A stretch of DNA of 64,000 bases, taken from Rhodospirillales bacterium (GTDB lineage: Bacteria > Pseudomonadota > Alphaproteobacteria > Rhodospirillales > Thalassospiraceae). Numbering within the stretch: position 1 is the stretch's first letter; each line of letters starts with the position of its first letter. Under the pieces are notes generated by a model. It did not search any database. It was not told the DNA's origin and was given only the letters and a program-made list of their open reading frames with translations. Of this stretch, positions 8,876 through 17,936 are shown one piece after another. Made by a program: the position numbers and the translations under genes. The DNA is taken from the NCBI GenBank assembly GCA_019634165.1, contig JAHQVT010000006.1, positions 186,001 to 250,000 of the forward strand, given 5' to 3'.

Positions 8876-10279
8876 ATGCAGGTATCCGCAACGCGGACCG
8901 GGAACTGGCTGAAAATCAGCAAGGGTATTGCTGTGATCGGTATGGTTTCATGGGTGTCGGCCTGTGCGCCGCTGCTGGATCAGGATTTCTGGGACGAAGC
9001 AACATCCTTTACGGATGAGAATTACACCGCACTTGGCCTGCAGCAACTTGCCACCGGGGATTATGCGTCTGCCGAGAAACTTTTTGATGAAGCATTGCGT
9101 AAAAATCCGCAAGACGGTCACGCGATGTTGTGGCGATCCGTTCTATATCAAAATACCAACCGCCCAGATCGTGCCAAAGACGGCTTTGATACGCTGATTG
9201 CGATGAACCCACCGGGGACGGTGTTGATGTCATCGGCGGCGGGGACGCAACCACGACCATTACGCGATGCTGCTGAATATAACCTGATGCGCTTAAAGCG
9301 TGGTCTTCCCGGATCGCTTAGCATCAATGATCAAATTGTTACTGGTCCGTCCAGCCTTGGCAATACGACGCCGGTCGCGGCCTTGCCAAGCAACAATGGC
9401 AGTCCGGTGATGGCCACGGGCCCGGTAAAGGCGATGGATATACCTGCTGGGGCAGCATTGTCTGCCGGGGATGAAGCCATTGCCAAGCGGTTTGCGATTT
9501 TGCGCAACCTGCAATCGGTTGGGCTGGTGACACCAGAAGAATATTCCGCACGGCGTTCGGCCAACCTTGGCGCTTTGCTGCCGATGAGCCAAGCGGCACC
9601 TTCGGCATTTTTGAACAACCCGCCGCCAGATGGGTCGCAAGTCGAACAGCGTCTTAACCAGTTGAACCGTGCCTTGCAAATCGGTGCAATCACTGTGCAG
9701 GAACATGTTGCGGAACGGACAGCCATTTTGGATGCGCTTTTACCGGCGCAGCCACGCCAGCGGGCCAACCCGTTGCCTGCACCGCAAGGTTTGATGGATG
9801 CCGCCCGCCAGATTGCGCGGATCGAAGATCTGCAAAAGATGAAATTGGTGACACCGGACGAATTCAAACGTGAACGCGATGCGATCGAGGCGTCTATTGT
9901 TGAACCAGCACAGGGCAATGTAATGACCCTGAATTCAGGTGAACCGGTGCGCAAAGTCGCGACGGGTTCAAGCCGCCCGGTTCAGGCAAACGGAGAGGCC
10001 GCGCAATCCGCAGGCATGGCAAACGAAGGCGCGATGGCAAGTGGTAGCCGTTCGGTCCATCTGGCATCCTATCGCAATGAAGGGCAGGCAGAACGAGGCT
10101 GGCAGATATTGAAAAGCCGGTATAGCCAGTTGGCATCACTTCAGCATGGTGTGACCCGTGCGAGCATTCCGGGCAAGGGTACTTATTACCGCCTGATGGC
10201 TACAGGGTTAAGTGATGGTGCGGCAAGTGCGTTATGTGCTGATCTTAAGCGCCGTGGGCAATTCTGCGAGGTTAAGTAA
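8876..10279 (+). CDS. lipoprotein with TPR, three SHOCT-like repeats and C-terminal SPOR domain
   Basis: The N-terminus has a lipobox VSAC with the acylated Cys at residue 30, so the protein is probably anchored in the outer membrane. Residues about 50-100 form a tetratricopeptide repeat pair (ALGLQQLATGDYASAEKLFDEAL). Three spaced copies of a short helical motif follow (RNLQSVGLVTPEEYSARR, LNRALQIGAITVQEHVAER, LQKMKLVTPDEFKRER), like SHOCT segments. The last 75 residues (SVHLASYRNEGQAERGWQIL to the end) form a SPOR domain, which binds denuded septal peptidoglycan. A role in envelope or septum organisation is inferred; the exact function is unknown. Confidence 0.75.
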   Translation: MQVSATRTGNWLKISKGIAVIGMVSWVSACAPLLDQDFWDEATSFTDENYTALGLQQLATGDYASAEKLFDEALRKNPQDGHAMLWRSVLYQNTNRPDRAKDGFDTLIAMNPPGTVLMSSAAGTQPRPLRDAAEYNLMRLKRGLPGSLSINDQIVTGPSSLGNTTPVAALPSNNGSPVMATGPVKAMDIPAGAALSAGDEAIAKRFAILRNLQSVGLVTPEEYSARRSANLGALLPMSQAAPSAFLNNPPPDGSQVEQRLNQLNRALQIGAITVQEHVAERTAILDALLPAQPRQRANPLPAPQGLMDAARQIARIEDLQKMKLVTPDEFKRERDAIEASIVEPAQGNVMTLNSGEPVRKVATGSSRPVQANGEAAQSAGMANEGAMASGSRSVHLASYRNEGQAERGWQILKSRYSQLASLQHGVTRASIPGKGTYYRLMATGLSDGAASALCADLKRRGQFCEVK

Positions 10280-10312
10280 AGCTACTGGCAATAGGCCGAG
10301 ATAAATTCAAGA

Positions 10313-10349
10313 CAATGCCGGTGGGGATGAATGGTTGCCACCGGCATTG
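10313..10349 (+). terminator. hairpin after the SPOR lipoprotein gene
   Basis: A perfect 12-bp stem (CAATGCCGGTGG / CCACCGGCATTG) with a 13-nt loop, followed by a weak T-rich stretch, lies 33 bp after the stop codon. Confidence 0.65.
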
Positions 10350-10398
10350 CTGTTTCTAAATGAGTTTGGCCCTTAACGCTGTGGGGTAGCCTTTCGAG

Positions 10399-11145
10399 AT
10401 GATTTTTATCTTTAGCGATTTTGGTGTGAACGGCCCCTATAGCGGGACAATGCGATCTGTTGTGATGCGCAATGCGCCTGATCTTGCCGTGGTTGATTTG
10501 ATGGTCGATGCCCCGGATCGCAATCCCAAGGCAGCAAGCTATCTTCTTGCGGCACTGAAACGTGAATTCGTGCCTGGTGACGTGGTGCTGGCGGTGGTTG
10601 ACCCAGGCGTTGGCAGCAAACGTAAGGGGATCGTGGTTGAGGCGGATGGTGTTTTCTATGTCGGGCCGGATAATGGCCTGTTTGAAATGATCATCCGCAG
10701 AGCACAACAGGTCACTGTGCGCTGTATTGATTGGATGCCAAAGGACGTCTCGGCCAGTTTTCATGGACGGGATATTTTTGCCCCGGTGGCAGCGTGGCTT
10801 GCGACCAATCACGATTTTCCATCAAGTCCGCTTGCACTTACTGCGCGATTTAAAGGTGCGCAAGCTTGGCCAGATGCGCTTGCTGAGGTGATCTATATCG
10901 ATGGCTATGGGAATTTGATGACTGGATTGGACGCCCGAAACGTACACGGAAATCTGGTCATACATGATCATGTTTTGCCAATTGCACGTACCTTCTCTGA
11001 CGTGCATTTGGGCGATGGTTTTTATTTTTGTAATTCGATTGGGCTTTGCGAAGTCGCGGTCAATTGCGGGCAGGCAGATGAGGTCTTTGGGGCATATATC
11101 GGAATGCCGGTATCAATTCGAGATACAGAATCAGACAATCCTTGA
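10399..11145 (+). CDS. SAM hydrolase (adenosyl-forming, DUF62 family)
   Basis: This family splits S-adenosylmethionine, using water (hydroxide) or, in a few members, a halide. Family motifs are clear: FIFSDFG at residues 3-9, VVDPGVGS near 70, GPDNGL near 93, FHGRDIFAP near 118, and a C-terminal domain with YIDGYGNLMTGL near 170. At 248 residues it is full length. The DUF62 hydrolases, not the halogenases, are the common bacterial form, so adenosine plus methionine are the expected products. It sits alone between the lipoprotein and a metallo-hydrolase gene. Confidence 0.85.
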   Translation: MIFIFSDFGVNGPYSGTMRSVVMRNAPDLAVVDLMVDAPDRNPKAASYLLAALKREFVPGDVVLAVVDPGVGSKRKGIVVEADGVFYVGPDNGLFEMIIRRAQQVTVRCIDWMPKDVSASFHGRDIFAPVAAWLATNHDFPSSPLALTARFKGAQAWPDALAEVIYIDGYGNLMTGLDARNVHGNLVIHDHVLPIARTFSDVHLGDGFYFCNSIGLCEVAVNCGQADEVFGAYIGMPVSIRDTESDNP

Positions 11146-11233
11146 TTGGATTATTCGGAAAAAATGCTATGTTTCAAAGATGTTACGGCAATGATCGGTG
11201 CCGAACTGCCACGGAATGGACGGGGACGATTGA

Positions 11234-12058
11234 ATGACGATAGAGGTAAAATTCTGGGGCGTCCGCGGGAGCATTGCATGCCCGTCACCCGATCACGTAG
11301 TGTATGGCGGCAATACAAGCTGTCTGGAAATGCGGGCAGGCGATCAGGTGCTGATCTTTGATGCCGGGACGGGCATTCGCAACCTTGGCAAAGATTTGAT
11401 CAGCCGCAACGTGACAAAGGCGACCATTTTCCTGACCCATACCCATTGGGATCACATCAATGGCTTTCCATTCTTTGTGCCAGCCTATAACCCGAATGCC
11501 TCATTTCGCGTGATGGCGGGGCATTTGACCGGTCAAGGTGGGGTGGAGCAGGTGTTTTCCGCCCAGATGGCCGACCCGACTTTTCCTGTGCCGCTTTCGG
11601 CGATGAAATCAAAATTGACCTTTGAAGATTTCAAAGTCGGGGATGTGTTGCATCCGGGTGATGGAATTGTGATTAAAACAGCCCCCTTGCGCCATCCAAA
11701 TGGGGCAACAGCCTTTCGGGTGGAATATGGCGGCAATTCAGTTTGCTATGTCACGGATACGGAACACGATCCAGACACGCCAGATCAGGATGTTTTGGAT
11801 TTTATAAAAGACGCTGATCTTGTGATTTATGATTGCACATACACCGATGAAGAATTCCCGCAAAAAGTTGGTTGGGGACATTCAACATGGCAAGAAGGCA
11901 TTCGTTTGTGCCGTGCAGCTAATGCCAAACGGTTGGGCCTGTTCCATCATGACCCGGACCATAATGATGCAACCATGGCGGTGATTGAACAAAAAGCCAA
12001 GTCAACCTGGTCTGGGGCCTTTGCTGCACGCGATGGGATGGTGCTTCGGGTGGAATAG
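11234..12058 (+). CDS. MBL-fold metallo-hydrolase
   Basis: A stand-alone metallo-beta-lactamase-fold protein without signal peptide. The FWGVRGSIACPS start and GGNTSCLEM segment are typical of the PhnP/RNase Z-like subgroup, and the metal site reads LTHTHWDHINGFPFF (HxHxDH) near residue 76, with DTEHDP and FHHDPDH later as further ligands. The substrate is not predictable; cyclic phosphodiesterase or phosphate-ester activity is common in this subgroup. An 89-bp gap follows the SAM hydrolase gene, so the two could be co-transcribed. Confidence 0.8.
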   Translation: MTIEVKFWGVRGSIACPSPDHVVYGGNTSCLEMRAGDQVLIFDAGTGIRNLGKDLISRNVTKATIFLTHTHWDHINGFPFFVPAYNPNASFRVMAGHLTGQGGVEQVFSAQMADPTFPVPLSAMKSKLTFEDFKVGDVLHPGDGIVIKTAPLRHPNGATAFRVEYGGNSVCYVTDTEHDPDTPDQDVLDFIKDADLVIYDCTYTDEEFPQKVGWGHSTWQEGIRLCRAANAKRLGLFHHDPDHNDATMAVIEQKAKSTWSGAFAARDGMVLRVE

Positions 12059-12061
12059 ATC

Positions 12062-12082
12062 ATAAGGGGTAATGCCCCTTAT
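12062..12082. terminator. hairpin between convergent MBL and motB genes
   Basis: An 8-bp stem ATAAGGGG/CCCCTTAT with a 5-nt loop in the 60-bp gap between the two convergent genes. Probably a bidirectional terminator. Confidence 0.55.
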
Positions 12083-12118
12083 ATCTGTTTGTCGGGGCCA
12101 AATTGGACCAGAATTCGA

Positions 12119-12811
12119 TCAGAAAACGCGCGAATATTTCGGGAAGACGCGAATTTCTATACGCCGGTTTGCTTCGCGGTTTTCAGCAATTGGATTGCCA
12201 GAATCATCGCGGTTCGGCAATTTTGGTTGGGTGTCGCCATATGAAATAGCGCGCATGCGTCTCTGATCGGGGTCAACGCCCAAGGCGCCAAAGAACCGCA
12301 CAACCGCAATCGCGCGACCAGATGCGAGTTCCCAGTTCGAAGGAAAACGTGGCGTGCTGATCGGGCTGTCATCTGTGTGGCCGGTGACTTCGATCTGGAA
12401 CCCCAGATAACGCGGCTCTTTCAAAAGATCAGCAACGTCTTTTAAAAACGGTACTGCATCTTTCATCAGATTGGCCGATCCCGGATGGAAAAACGCGCCG
12501 CTGCCCATTTCCATCAGAATACCTTCATCGTCGGTCGACACGTTGATTGCGCTGTCCATCGCCATATTAAACACGACGTCACGTAAGTCGGTTTCAAGAA
12601 GCTCGGTCGGGCGGATAATTTCACGTTTCCCGATCTGCTCGGCAATACCGGCCTGTACTTTTTCAAAGACCGGAAGTTCGACCTTTGAAAAGCTTACCAA
12701 CATGACGAAAAAGGCCATCAGTAGGGTAATGGCATCGGCATAGGTTGCCAGCCAATCCTCGTTGACGGCTTCTTCCTCGACGGATTGCATGCCTTTTCTG
12801 CGGCGTGCCAT
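12119..12811 (-). CDS. motB: flagellar motor stator protein MotB
   Basis: MotB forms the ion-conducting stator with MotA and anchors it to peptidoglycan. One transmembrane helix (about residues 18-42) contains the ion-binding Asp26 in the context LATYADAITLLMAFFVML. The C-terminal OmpA-like domain shows the peptidoglycan-binding GHTDDSPI and NWELASGRA motifs (about residues 140-165). The start has AAGGGA eight bases upstream. It lies 12 bp after motA in one operon. No other flagellar genes are in the window. Confidence 0.93.
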   Translation of the reverse strand: MARRRKGMQSVEEEAVNEDWLATYADAITLLMAFFVMLVSFSKVELPVFEKVQAGIAEQIGKREIIRPTELLETDLRDVVFNMAMDSAINVSTDDEGILMEMGSGAFFHPGSANLMKDAVPFLKDVADLLKEPRYLGFQIEVTGHTDDSPISTPRFPSNWELASGRAIAVVRFFGALGVDPDQRRMRAISYGDTQPKLPNRDDSGNPIAENREANRRIEIRVFPKYSRVF

Positions 12812-12823
12812 GACAGCTATCCC

Positions 12824-13618
12824 TTATTTCGCGGACTTATCGATATTAAAGTGAATGGCCGGATCAAGATAGGAATTCATGCGATCTTGAATGGCGCGCG
12901 GTCCTTTGCGGTCTGCAAGCATGATCAAGCCTTCGGCGATCAGATAATTTCGAAACCGCATGATTTCTTCGCGCTGCTGGATTTTGCTGGCGGCGGGCAT
13001 AAAGAAGAAGCGGGCAGCAACAATACCGTAAAGGGTTGTGATCAACGCGATCGCCAAACCGGCACCAAGTGAGGTCGGATCATCTGCCATTTTATCAAGC
13101 ATGATGACAAGTCCAACCAAGGTGCCGATCATGCCAAATGCCGGTGCCGCTGCTGCCATGCTTTTAAGGATGGAAACAGGTACGAGATTACGGCTGAATT
13201 CGTGGTCTATCGCGTTATGGAGCATCTCGGCAGTATCATCGCCGTCGTACCCTGAAATGACCACTTCCATGGCCCAGCCGAGAAACGGTTCTGCCTTGCC
13301 AACGCGTTCAGCTTCTTGTTCAAGCGCGTTGATGCCTTTTTTCTGAAGAAGATAACCCCATTTGACGACTCGGCCGACTTCGCCCGTCAATTGGCCGCGG
13401 CCCATCTGTGGGGCGCGAAAAATCTTAAAAATAAGCTTTAAGGCTTGCAGTACATAGCGCGCTTCATAGGCAATGAAAGTCGCAGCGAGCGTCCCGCCGA
13501 TCACCATCAATGCGCTCGAAAGGCTGACAAATACCAGATAGTTATCGGTCGAAATAAAGATCGAACCAATGAACAGTCCAAGGCCGACCATAATGCCCAA
13601 AATTGTCGTAAACGACAT
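12824..13618 (-). CDS. motA: flagellar motor stator protein MotA/PomA
   Basis: A four-helix inner-membrane stator protein: two helices near the N-terminus, a cytoplasmic region with charged residues that contacts FliG, and two more helices (AAAAPAFGMIGTLVGLVIML and LAIALITTLYGIVAARFFF, about residues 145-210). The compact form resembles PomA or short MotA proteins. ATG 13618 is preferred over an upstream TTG at 13636 because GGA lies 5-7 bases before it. First gene of the motA-motB operon. Confidence 0.9.
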   Translation of the reverse strand: MSFTTILGIMVGLGLFIGSIFISTDNYLVFVSLSSALMVIGGTLAATFIAYEARYVLQALKLIFKIFRAPQMGRGQLTGEVGRVVKWGYLLQKKGINALEQEAERVGKAEPFLGWAMEVVISGYDGDDTAEMLHNAIDHEFSRNLVPVSILKSMAAAAPAFGMIGTLVGLVIMLDKMADDPTSLGAGLAIALITTLYGIVAARFFFMPAASKIQQREEIMRFRNYLIAEGLIMLADRKGPRAIQDRMNSYLDPAIHFNIDKSAK

Positions 13619-13986
13619 TGTTTCCACAATCCCCAAGTGTCGTCGTAAGTGTCGTCATAAGTTATCGTCTTAAACGGCGTTTTATCAGGCTTTCTGTTTG
13701 CTGAAAGCTCTGTAGTTTAATCAATCTGCAGTTTTAAGGTAAGAATAGGCGTCTAAAACATTGAGGTCTGGTTAATTTAGCATTCTGCTTATACTTAATA
13801 TTGAATGTCCAGATGCCAAGTTTTTTCGGTCTATTGATTGATTGAAGGGCAGATATTTAAGTGTATCTGATCAATCATTTTGGGTGTCTGTACTTGTCTT
13901 TGGGCAGCCTAACAGGCATAAGCAGCCCAGAAAATTGTAGCTGGAAATCATAGCTCAAAATCAAAGCGAGAATGCAGGACAAGGTG
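13619..13986. other. AT-rich divergent intergenic region
   Basis: About 370 bp between motA and the small gene at 13,987. It is AT-rich, presumably carrying the motAB promoter. No RNA gene, repeat or known flagellar promoter was recognised with confidence. Confidence 0.45.
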
Positions 13987-14250
13987 ATGACGCTTTCCTA
14001 TAGCGATACCCGCAAAAAGCTTGATCAGATTACCGCAGAAATGCTGGGTCTGATCCGTAAATATGATCTTGATGCGGCAAGCCCGTTTGATGTGATCGAA
14101 GTGGCACGCGCAAAAATCACGGATCAAAGTGATTATATCCGCTTTCTCGAACTGTCTTTGGAAGGCCGCATCTACGGCGAGTATGGCGATGCCTTGCAAA
14201 AGCAGATTGATGAACAAGCCAAAGCCGAGGCAGCAAAGAAGCTGAATTAA
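13987..14250 (+). CDS. small hypothetical protein, 87 residues
   Basis: A charged, helical protein (TLSYSDTRKKLDQITAEMLG at the start, ending QIDEQAKAEAAKKLN) with no signal peptide or membrane segment. It is not recognised. The ATG at 13,987 has AGGA seven bases upstream and is preferred over an ATG at 13,972. A terminator follows, so it is probably a monocistronic gene. Confidence 0.55.
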   Translation: MTLSYSDTRKKLDQITAEMLGLIRKYDLDAASPFDVIEVARAKITDQSDYIRFLELSLEGRIYGEYGDALQKQIDEQAKAEAAKKLN

Positions 14251-14289
14251 GTTTGGCCTCTGCGAACGGCTTAGCAGATCAAAGATATC

Positions 14290-14327
14290 AACGGCCTGTC
14301 ATCCGATTGTGGAAGGCAGGCCGTTTT
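14290..14327 (+). terminator. rho-independent terminator after the 87-residue gene
   Basis: Stem AACGGCCTG/CAGGCCGTT with an 18-nt loop, followed by TTTT, 40 bp behind the stop codon. Confidence 0.8.
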
Positions 14328-14565
14328 GCATTGATGTTGGACGGTGCTTTGGCAGAATTGTTCTAATGTCAGGAAGTGCTAATTTTCGCGTTTTTTACAA
14401 ATTGGGCAGTTTGTCACAAAATCTTCCTGATCTTGTCACCGTACTGCGGTTGAGTGGCCATCAACATCGGACTATATGCCTGCTGTAACAAATACACTGG
14501 CAAAACGGTGCATCGTTTTTCGGGGATATTCCGCCGAAAACCAATCGAGCAACAGGATGGCTGAC

Positions 14566-14799
14566 ATGAAAAAGAGTTACGTTCAGACTCTGATGGAAGT
14601 CGAAAAAGTATTCGGTCAAATCAATGACCATGATTACCGCCTTTACCGGGCTGTTTGGGGAAACCGACAGGCCGCGCAATCGGGGCTTCCGCGCGGGACA
14701 CGTGCGGAAATCAGCAAAAAGCTGGCAAATGATTTTGTCGCGGCGACGATACCAGCCAAAACAGCAGTCGTCCGTACTTCAGTACCTTACGCAGCATAA
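14566..14799 (+). CDS. small hypothetical protein, 77 residues
   Basis: Starts MKKSYVQTLMEVEKVFGQ, with AGGA eight bases upstream of the ATG at 14,566. Soluble and basic, with no recognised domain. The 314-bp stretch upstream (14,251-14,565) holds the terminator of the previous gene and an AT-rich likely promoter. It precedes apt by 184 bp. Confidence 0.5.
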   Translation: MKKSYVQTLMEVEKVFGQINDHDYRLYRAVWGNRQAAQSGLPRGTRAEISKKLANDFVAATIPAKTAVVRTSVPYAA

Positions 14800-14983
14800 C
14801 CCCAATTTGGCGCGGGCAGGGTACGTTGATAACCGTGCGCCCAGTCGGGTGCGCGTATAAGGATGTTTCTTGCCATTCCGGCAGGTTTCAGGCATCAAGT
14901 GTCGCCGAATGTAAGAGGGCCGCGAAATTTGCGGTCTTGTGATTACATTTGCTGTGCACCTGAAATCTGGCCGGAGTATCTTT

Positions 14984-15511
14984 ATGTCGATTAAGTCGTT
15001 GATCCGTACCATTCCTGATTACCCGAAAAAGGGGATCATGTTTCGTGACATCACGACCCTGTTCGAAGACGCAGAAGGTCTTCGTGACGTAATCGACAGC
15101 TTTGCTGCACAGTATCAGGACCAGAAGATCGACATGGTTGCCGGGATCGAAGCACGTGGCTTCGTCATTGGCCCAGCGGTCGCACTTGCGCTTGGGGTTG
15201 GTTTTGTCACCATCCGTAAACAAGGCAAATTGCCTGCGGAAACCATCGGCGTTGAATATGAACTGGAATATGGCACCGACGTGATCGAAATCCATAAAGA
15301 TGCAGTCAAACCGGGAAGCCGCGTTTTGATTATGGATGACCTGATTGCGACCGGCGGAACAGCACTTGCAGCCATTGAACTGATTGAAAAAATTGGGGCA
15401 GAGGTTGCAGGTTGTGCCTTCATCATTGATTTGCCCGACCTTGGCGGGGCCAAAAAAATCCGTGATCGCGGTGTTGATGAATTCCATCTGGTTGAATTCG
15501 AAGGCGATTAA
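14984..15511 (+). CDS. apt: adenine phosphoribosyltransferase
   Basis: Apt makes AMP from adenine and PRPP in purine salvage. The type I phosphoribosyltransferase PRPP-binding loop reads VLIMDDLIATGGTA near residue 115, and the family motifs PDYPKKGIMFRDIT (residues 12-25) and GIEARGFVIG (about 55-64) are present. The 175-residue length is normal. The ATG at 14,984 has GGAG seven bases upstream; an upstream in-frame start is not supported. Confidence 0.95.
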   Translation: MSIKSLIRTIPDYPKKGIMFRDITTLFEDAEGLRDVIDSFAAQYQDQKIDMVAGIEARGFVIGPAVALALGVGFVTIRKQGKLPAETIGVEYELEYGTDVIEIHKDAVKPGSRVLIMDDLIATGGTALAAIELIEKIGAEVAGCAFIIDLPDLGGAKKIRDRGVDEFHLVEFEGD

Positions 15512-15627
15512 TCACTGTAAAAAGCCGGTGTTTTCCGATTTTACTGCCGTTTTCTGCAATTTTGATGTATAATCCTTGAGTTGAATTAGGTTTAACCGGT
15601 TGCCGCCCAGCGGCAAGGCAGAGAAAG

Positions 15628-16074
15628 ATGATCGCACCGACCCAAACCGCACAGAGTGTTTCCCAAGTCAGCCAGTATGGCCGACTTGCGGCTGCTGGTG
15701 CGCGCGGGGTGGCCACGGTTGATCGCAATAATCAGGTCGAAGCATCTTCGCAGCACTACACCTATAATCCTGATGATGACGGGATTTTGTTCAATGCCTA
15801 TGTCGATGGCAAGGACAAGCGCCAACCGGGCCAAGGTAACCATGGTGATCAGAAAGATCAGCGTGCAGAACAGCGAAGCCTGTCTGCGGCCCGTCGTGCA
15901 AGCGATCGTGAAGGCGCGGTTGAGGCCGCCAATGGGGATGATTTTGCCACCCTGCTTGATCCATCCATCCCGTTTGACCTATCAGCTAACAGCGGGGCGT
16001 CCTTTTATGCACTGGTCAATGCGGTTACCCATGGTGTGGGTGTACGTGGTACACAGCTAGACGCAAGCGTTTAG
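15628..16074 (+). CDS. hypothetical protein, 148 residues
   Basis: A low-complexity, hydrophilic protein (Gln, Asp, Ala and Arg rich, with the segment PGQGNHGDQKDQRAEQR) that has no signal peptide and no recognised domain. The start has AGAGAAAG just upstream. The C-terminal part (ASFYALVNAVTHGVGVRGTQLDASV) looks folded. Function unknown. Confidence 0.5.
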   Translation: MIAPTQTAQSVSQVSQYGRLAAAGARGVATVDRNNQVEASSQHYTYNPDDDGILFNAYVDGKDKRQPGQGNHGDQKDQRAEQRSLSAARRASDREGAVEAANGDDFATLLDPSIPFDLSANSGASFYALVNAVTHGVGVRGTQLDASV

Positions 16075-16245
16075 GGTTCTGACATCCTTCAAATTCCTGC
16101 CAGCTACACGCACGGTTTCAATGTGCTGCCTGATGGTGATTTATCGCGAAATTTCCAAAATTTGACTGTGATGCTTGTTGGTATTTGCCATTGGCCGTAT
16201 GATTATTGATCGTAATCATCGTCACGTCAGACCATCGGGCATAGC

Positions 16246-16788
16246 ATGCAGAACAAGCCGGTTCTTCACACGGTATTCGAAGCCGCATTCAGGTTTATCG
16301 ATCTTGCCCTGAACGATAATGAATACCTGCAGCCTCAAAAACTGCACCGTTTGCTCTATCTTGCGCAGGCCTATTACGGGGCGAATTACCACGGCAACAT
16401 GTTGATGCCAGCCCTTTTCGTTGCCGAAGAATTCGGGCCGGTCGAACCCAACCTTTATGCCGTGATGGAAGAATGCCGTCCGGATGTGCGCCTTAAGGCG
16501 ATTGATCCAAAAACAACGCATTTTCTTGAAAGCATCTGGTCGCAGTTTGGTCATCACACTGTCGAACATCTCAGCATGACCGTGCGTAATCATCCGCCAT
16601 TTACCAAGGCCTATAAAGAAGGGCCAGGCACGATCATTCCGTTTGATGAATTGGTCGATTTCTATGCATCCGTTCGCAAAACGGCAACCACGCCCGAAGC
16701 AAAAGAAGTCGTGCGCCCCCGTGTCATGCGATCTCATAGCGGAAAACCCGTGGCGACGACCGATTGGCTGCCGCGCCGAATTAAATAA
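16246..16788 (+). CDS. Panacea-domain (DUF4065, SocA/GepA-like) protein
   Basis: The N-terminal two-thirds match the Panacea antitoxin fold: LQPQKLHRLLYLAQAYYGAN near residue 30, followed by LFVAEEFGPVEPNLYAVM, the hallmark of DUF4065. Family members neutralise diverse toxins or act as proteolytic adaptors (SocA in Caulobacter). No toxin-like gene is adjacent on either side, and the protein continues for 50 residues with a basic tail (SHSGKPVATTDWLPRRIK). A role outside toxin-antitoxin function is therefore possible. Confidence 0.7.
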   Translation: MQNKPVLHTVFEAAFRFIDLALNDNEYLQPQKLHRLLYLAQAYYGANYHGNMLMPALFVAEEFGPVEPNLYAVMEECRPDVRLKAIDPKTTHFLESIWSQFGHHTVEHLSMTVRNHPPFTKAYKEGPGTIIPFDELVDFYASVRKTATTPEAKEVVRPRVMRSHSGKPVATTDWLPRRIK

Positions 16789-16857
16789 GGCCTTCGATTT
16801 TCAGGAAGCTGGACGCTGTTTATATAGGTCTGTTGGCAAAGCCGGATCAGGGGTTGG

Positions 16858-17901
16858 TTATTGCCCGATGGTAAGGTTCGTGCAGGGATCGCCACGCACG
16901 ATATCATTGGTAAACCACATGAAATCAATGTCATCGGCGGCACCAAACCGCATTGCATAGTCTGAAATGCTTGGTTGGGTGTCGCTTGGGTCGTCGGCTT
17001 CGATCAGGCTGACAACAGCAATATCGTTTTCATCAAGATTGGTTTCAAACCGTTCTAAATGCCACGGGACGGCAATTGTATTGCGGACATGCATGGCACC
17101 GGCAATCAGAAAGGCACCTTCTATGCTTTCTGATTGAGTAGCCGCATCATGCATGGCACGTGCAAGTGATGCATCACGGGCAAACTGCACGGTGGAAAAC
17201 CCACCCAGCATGCTTTCGGGCAACATGTTGCAATGTCCTTCGGCAATCTCAACGCTAAAGCGTTCAAGAATGTCTTTGGGCATCTCTGGCAAGGTCAGTT
17301 GGTTTGCAAGGGTATCGGGCAGGGCAGATGCCCCATCAGAAATGATTGGACGCAAAAGGCCATCGGGCAAGTTACCGGCAATCATGGGCAGATTGTTATC
17401 TTTGGCAGCTTGGGCAATCGGGGCGTAGTCATGCCATGACGGCCATCCGCGATTGTCCCAATCCATCGCTTGGCCAAGGTCAGATACCGGTGTTTCCTGC
17501 CAGTTTTCATCCAGGGAAGCTTGTTGGTCACGGGTGAACATTTCCCAGACCACGGCGCGATGACGATGATCTGCCTTACTTAGGGCCGCGACCAAATGGG
17601 CCTGATGGTGATGATGGATCGGATTATCATGTTTTTCGCCGATCAAGATGTATTTGCGATCCGCAAGGCGACCAACCAGTTGGTCAAACATGATGTATTC
17701 GCCCGCCTGCACATCAAAAATCAATCCCGGTGCGGGGGGCAGTGCGTTGACATCAAGTGCCTGTTTGGCTGCGCTATCGGCAGGGTCTGCTTGGGATGAA
17801 TTTACCGTGAACCCAAGAAGGACGGTCGATGCCATTGATAAAACAATGACATTGCATCGCAATGATCGTTTAGGAAAGCTGACCCTAGGTTGCTTTGGCA
17901 T
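16858..17901 (-). CDS. ChaN-like heme-binding Tiki-superfamily protein
   Basis: The family signature ILIGEKHDNPIHHHHQAHLV lies near residue 85, with the later AGNLPDGLLR and GAFLIAGAMHVRN segments that complete the ChaN/EreA-like fold. The N-terminus has a hydrophobic export segment (about residues 18-38, ending SSQA). Campylobacter ChaN is an iron-regulated heme-binding lipoprotein; here no clear lipobox Cys follows the signal, so it may be periplasmic. Metalloprotease activity of the Tiki superfamily is an alternative. Confidence 0.75.
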   Translation of the reverse strand: MPKQPRVSFPKRSLRCNVIVLSMASTVLLGFTVNSSQADPADSAAKQALDVNALPPAPGLIFDVQAGEYIMFDQLVGRLADRKYILIGEKHDNPIHHHHQAHLVAALSKADHRHRAVVWEMFTRDQQASLDENWQETPVSDLGQAMDWDNRGWPSWHDYAPIAQAAKDNNLPMIAGNLPDGLLRPIISDGASALPDTLANQLTLPEMPKDILERFSVEIAEGHCNMLPESMLGGFSTVQFARDASLARAMHDAATQSESIEGAFLIAGAMHVRNTIAVPWHLERFETNLDENDIAVVSLIEADDPSDTQPSISDYAMRFGAADDIDFMWFTNDIVRGDPCTNLTIGQ

Positions 17902-17936
17902 CGACTGTCAAAATCCTGATTGCATTTAGATATGGT

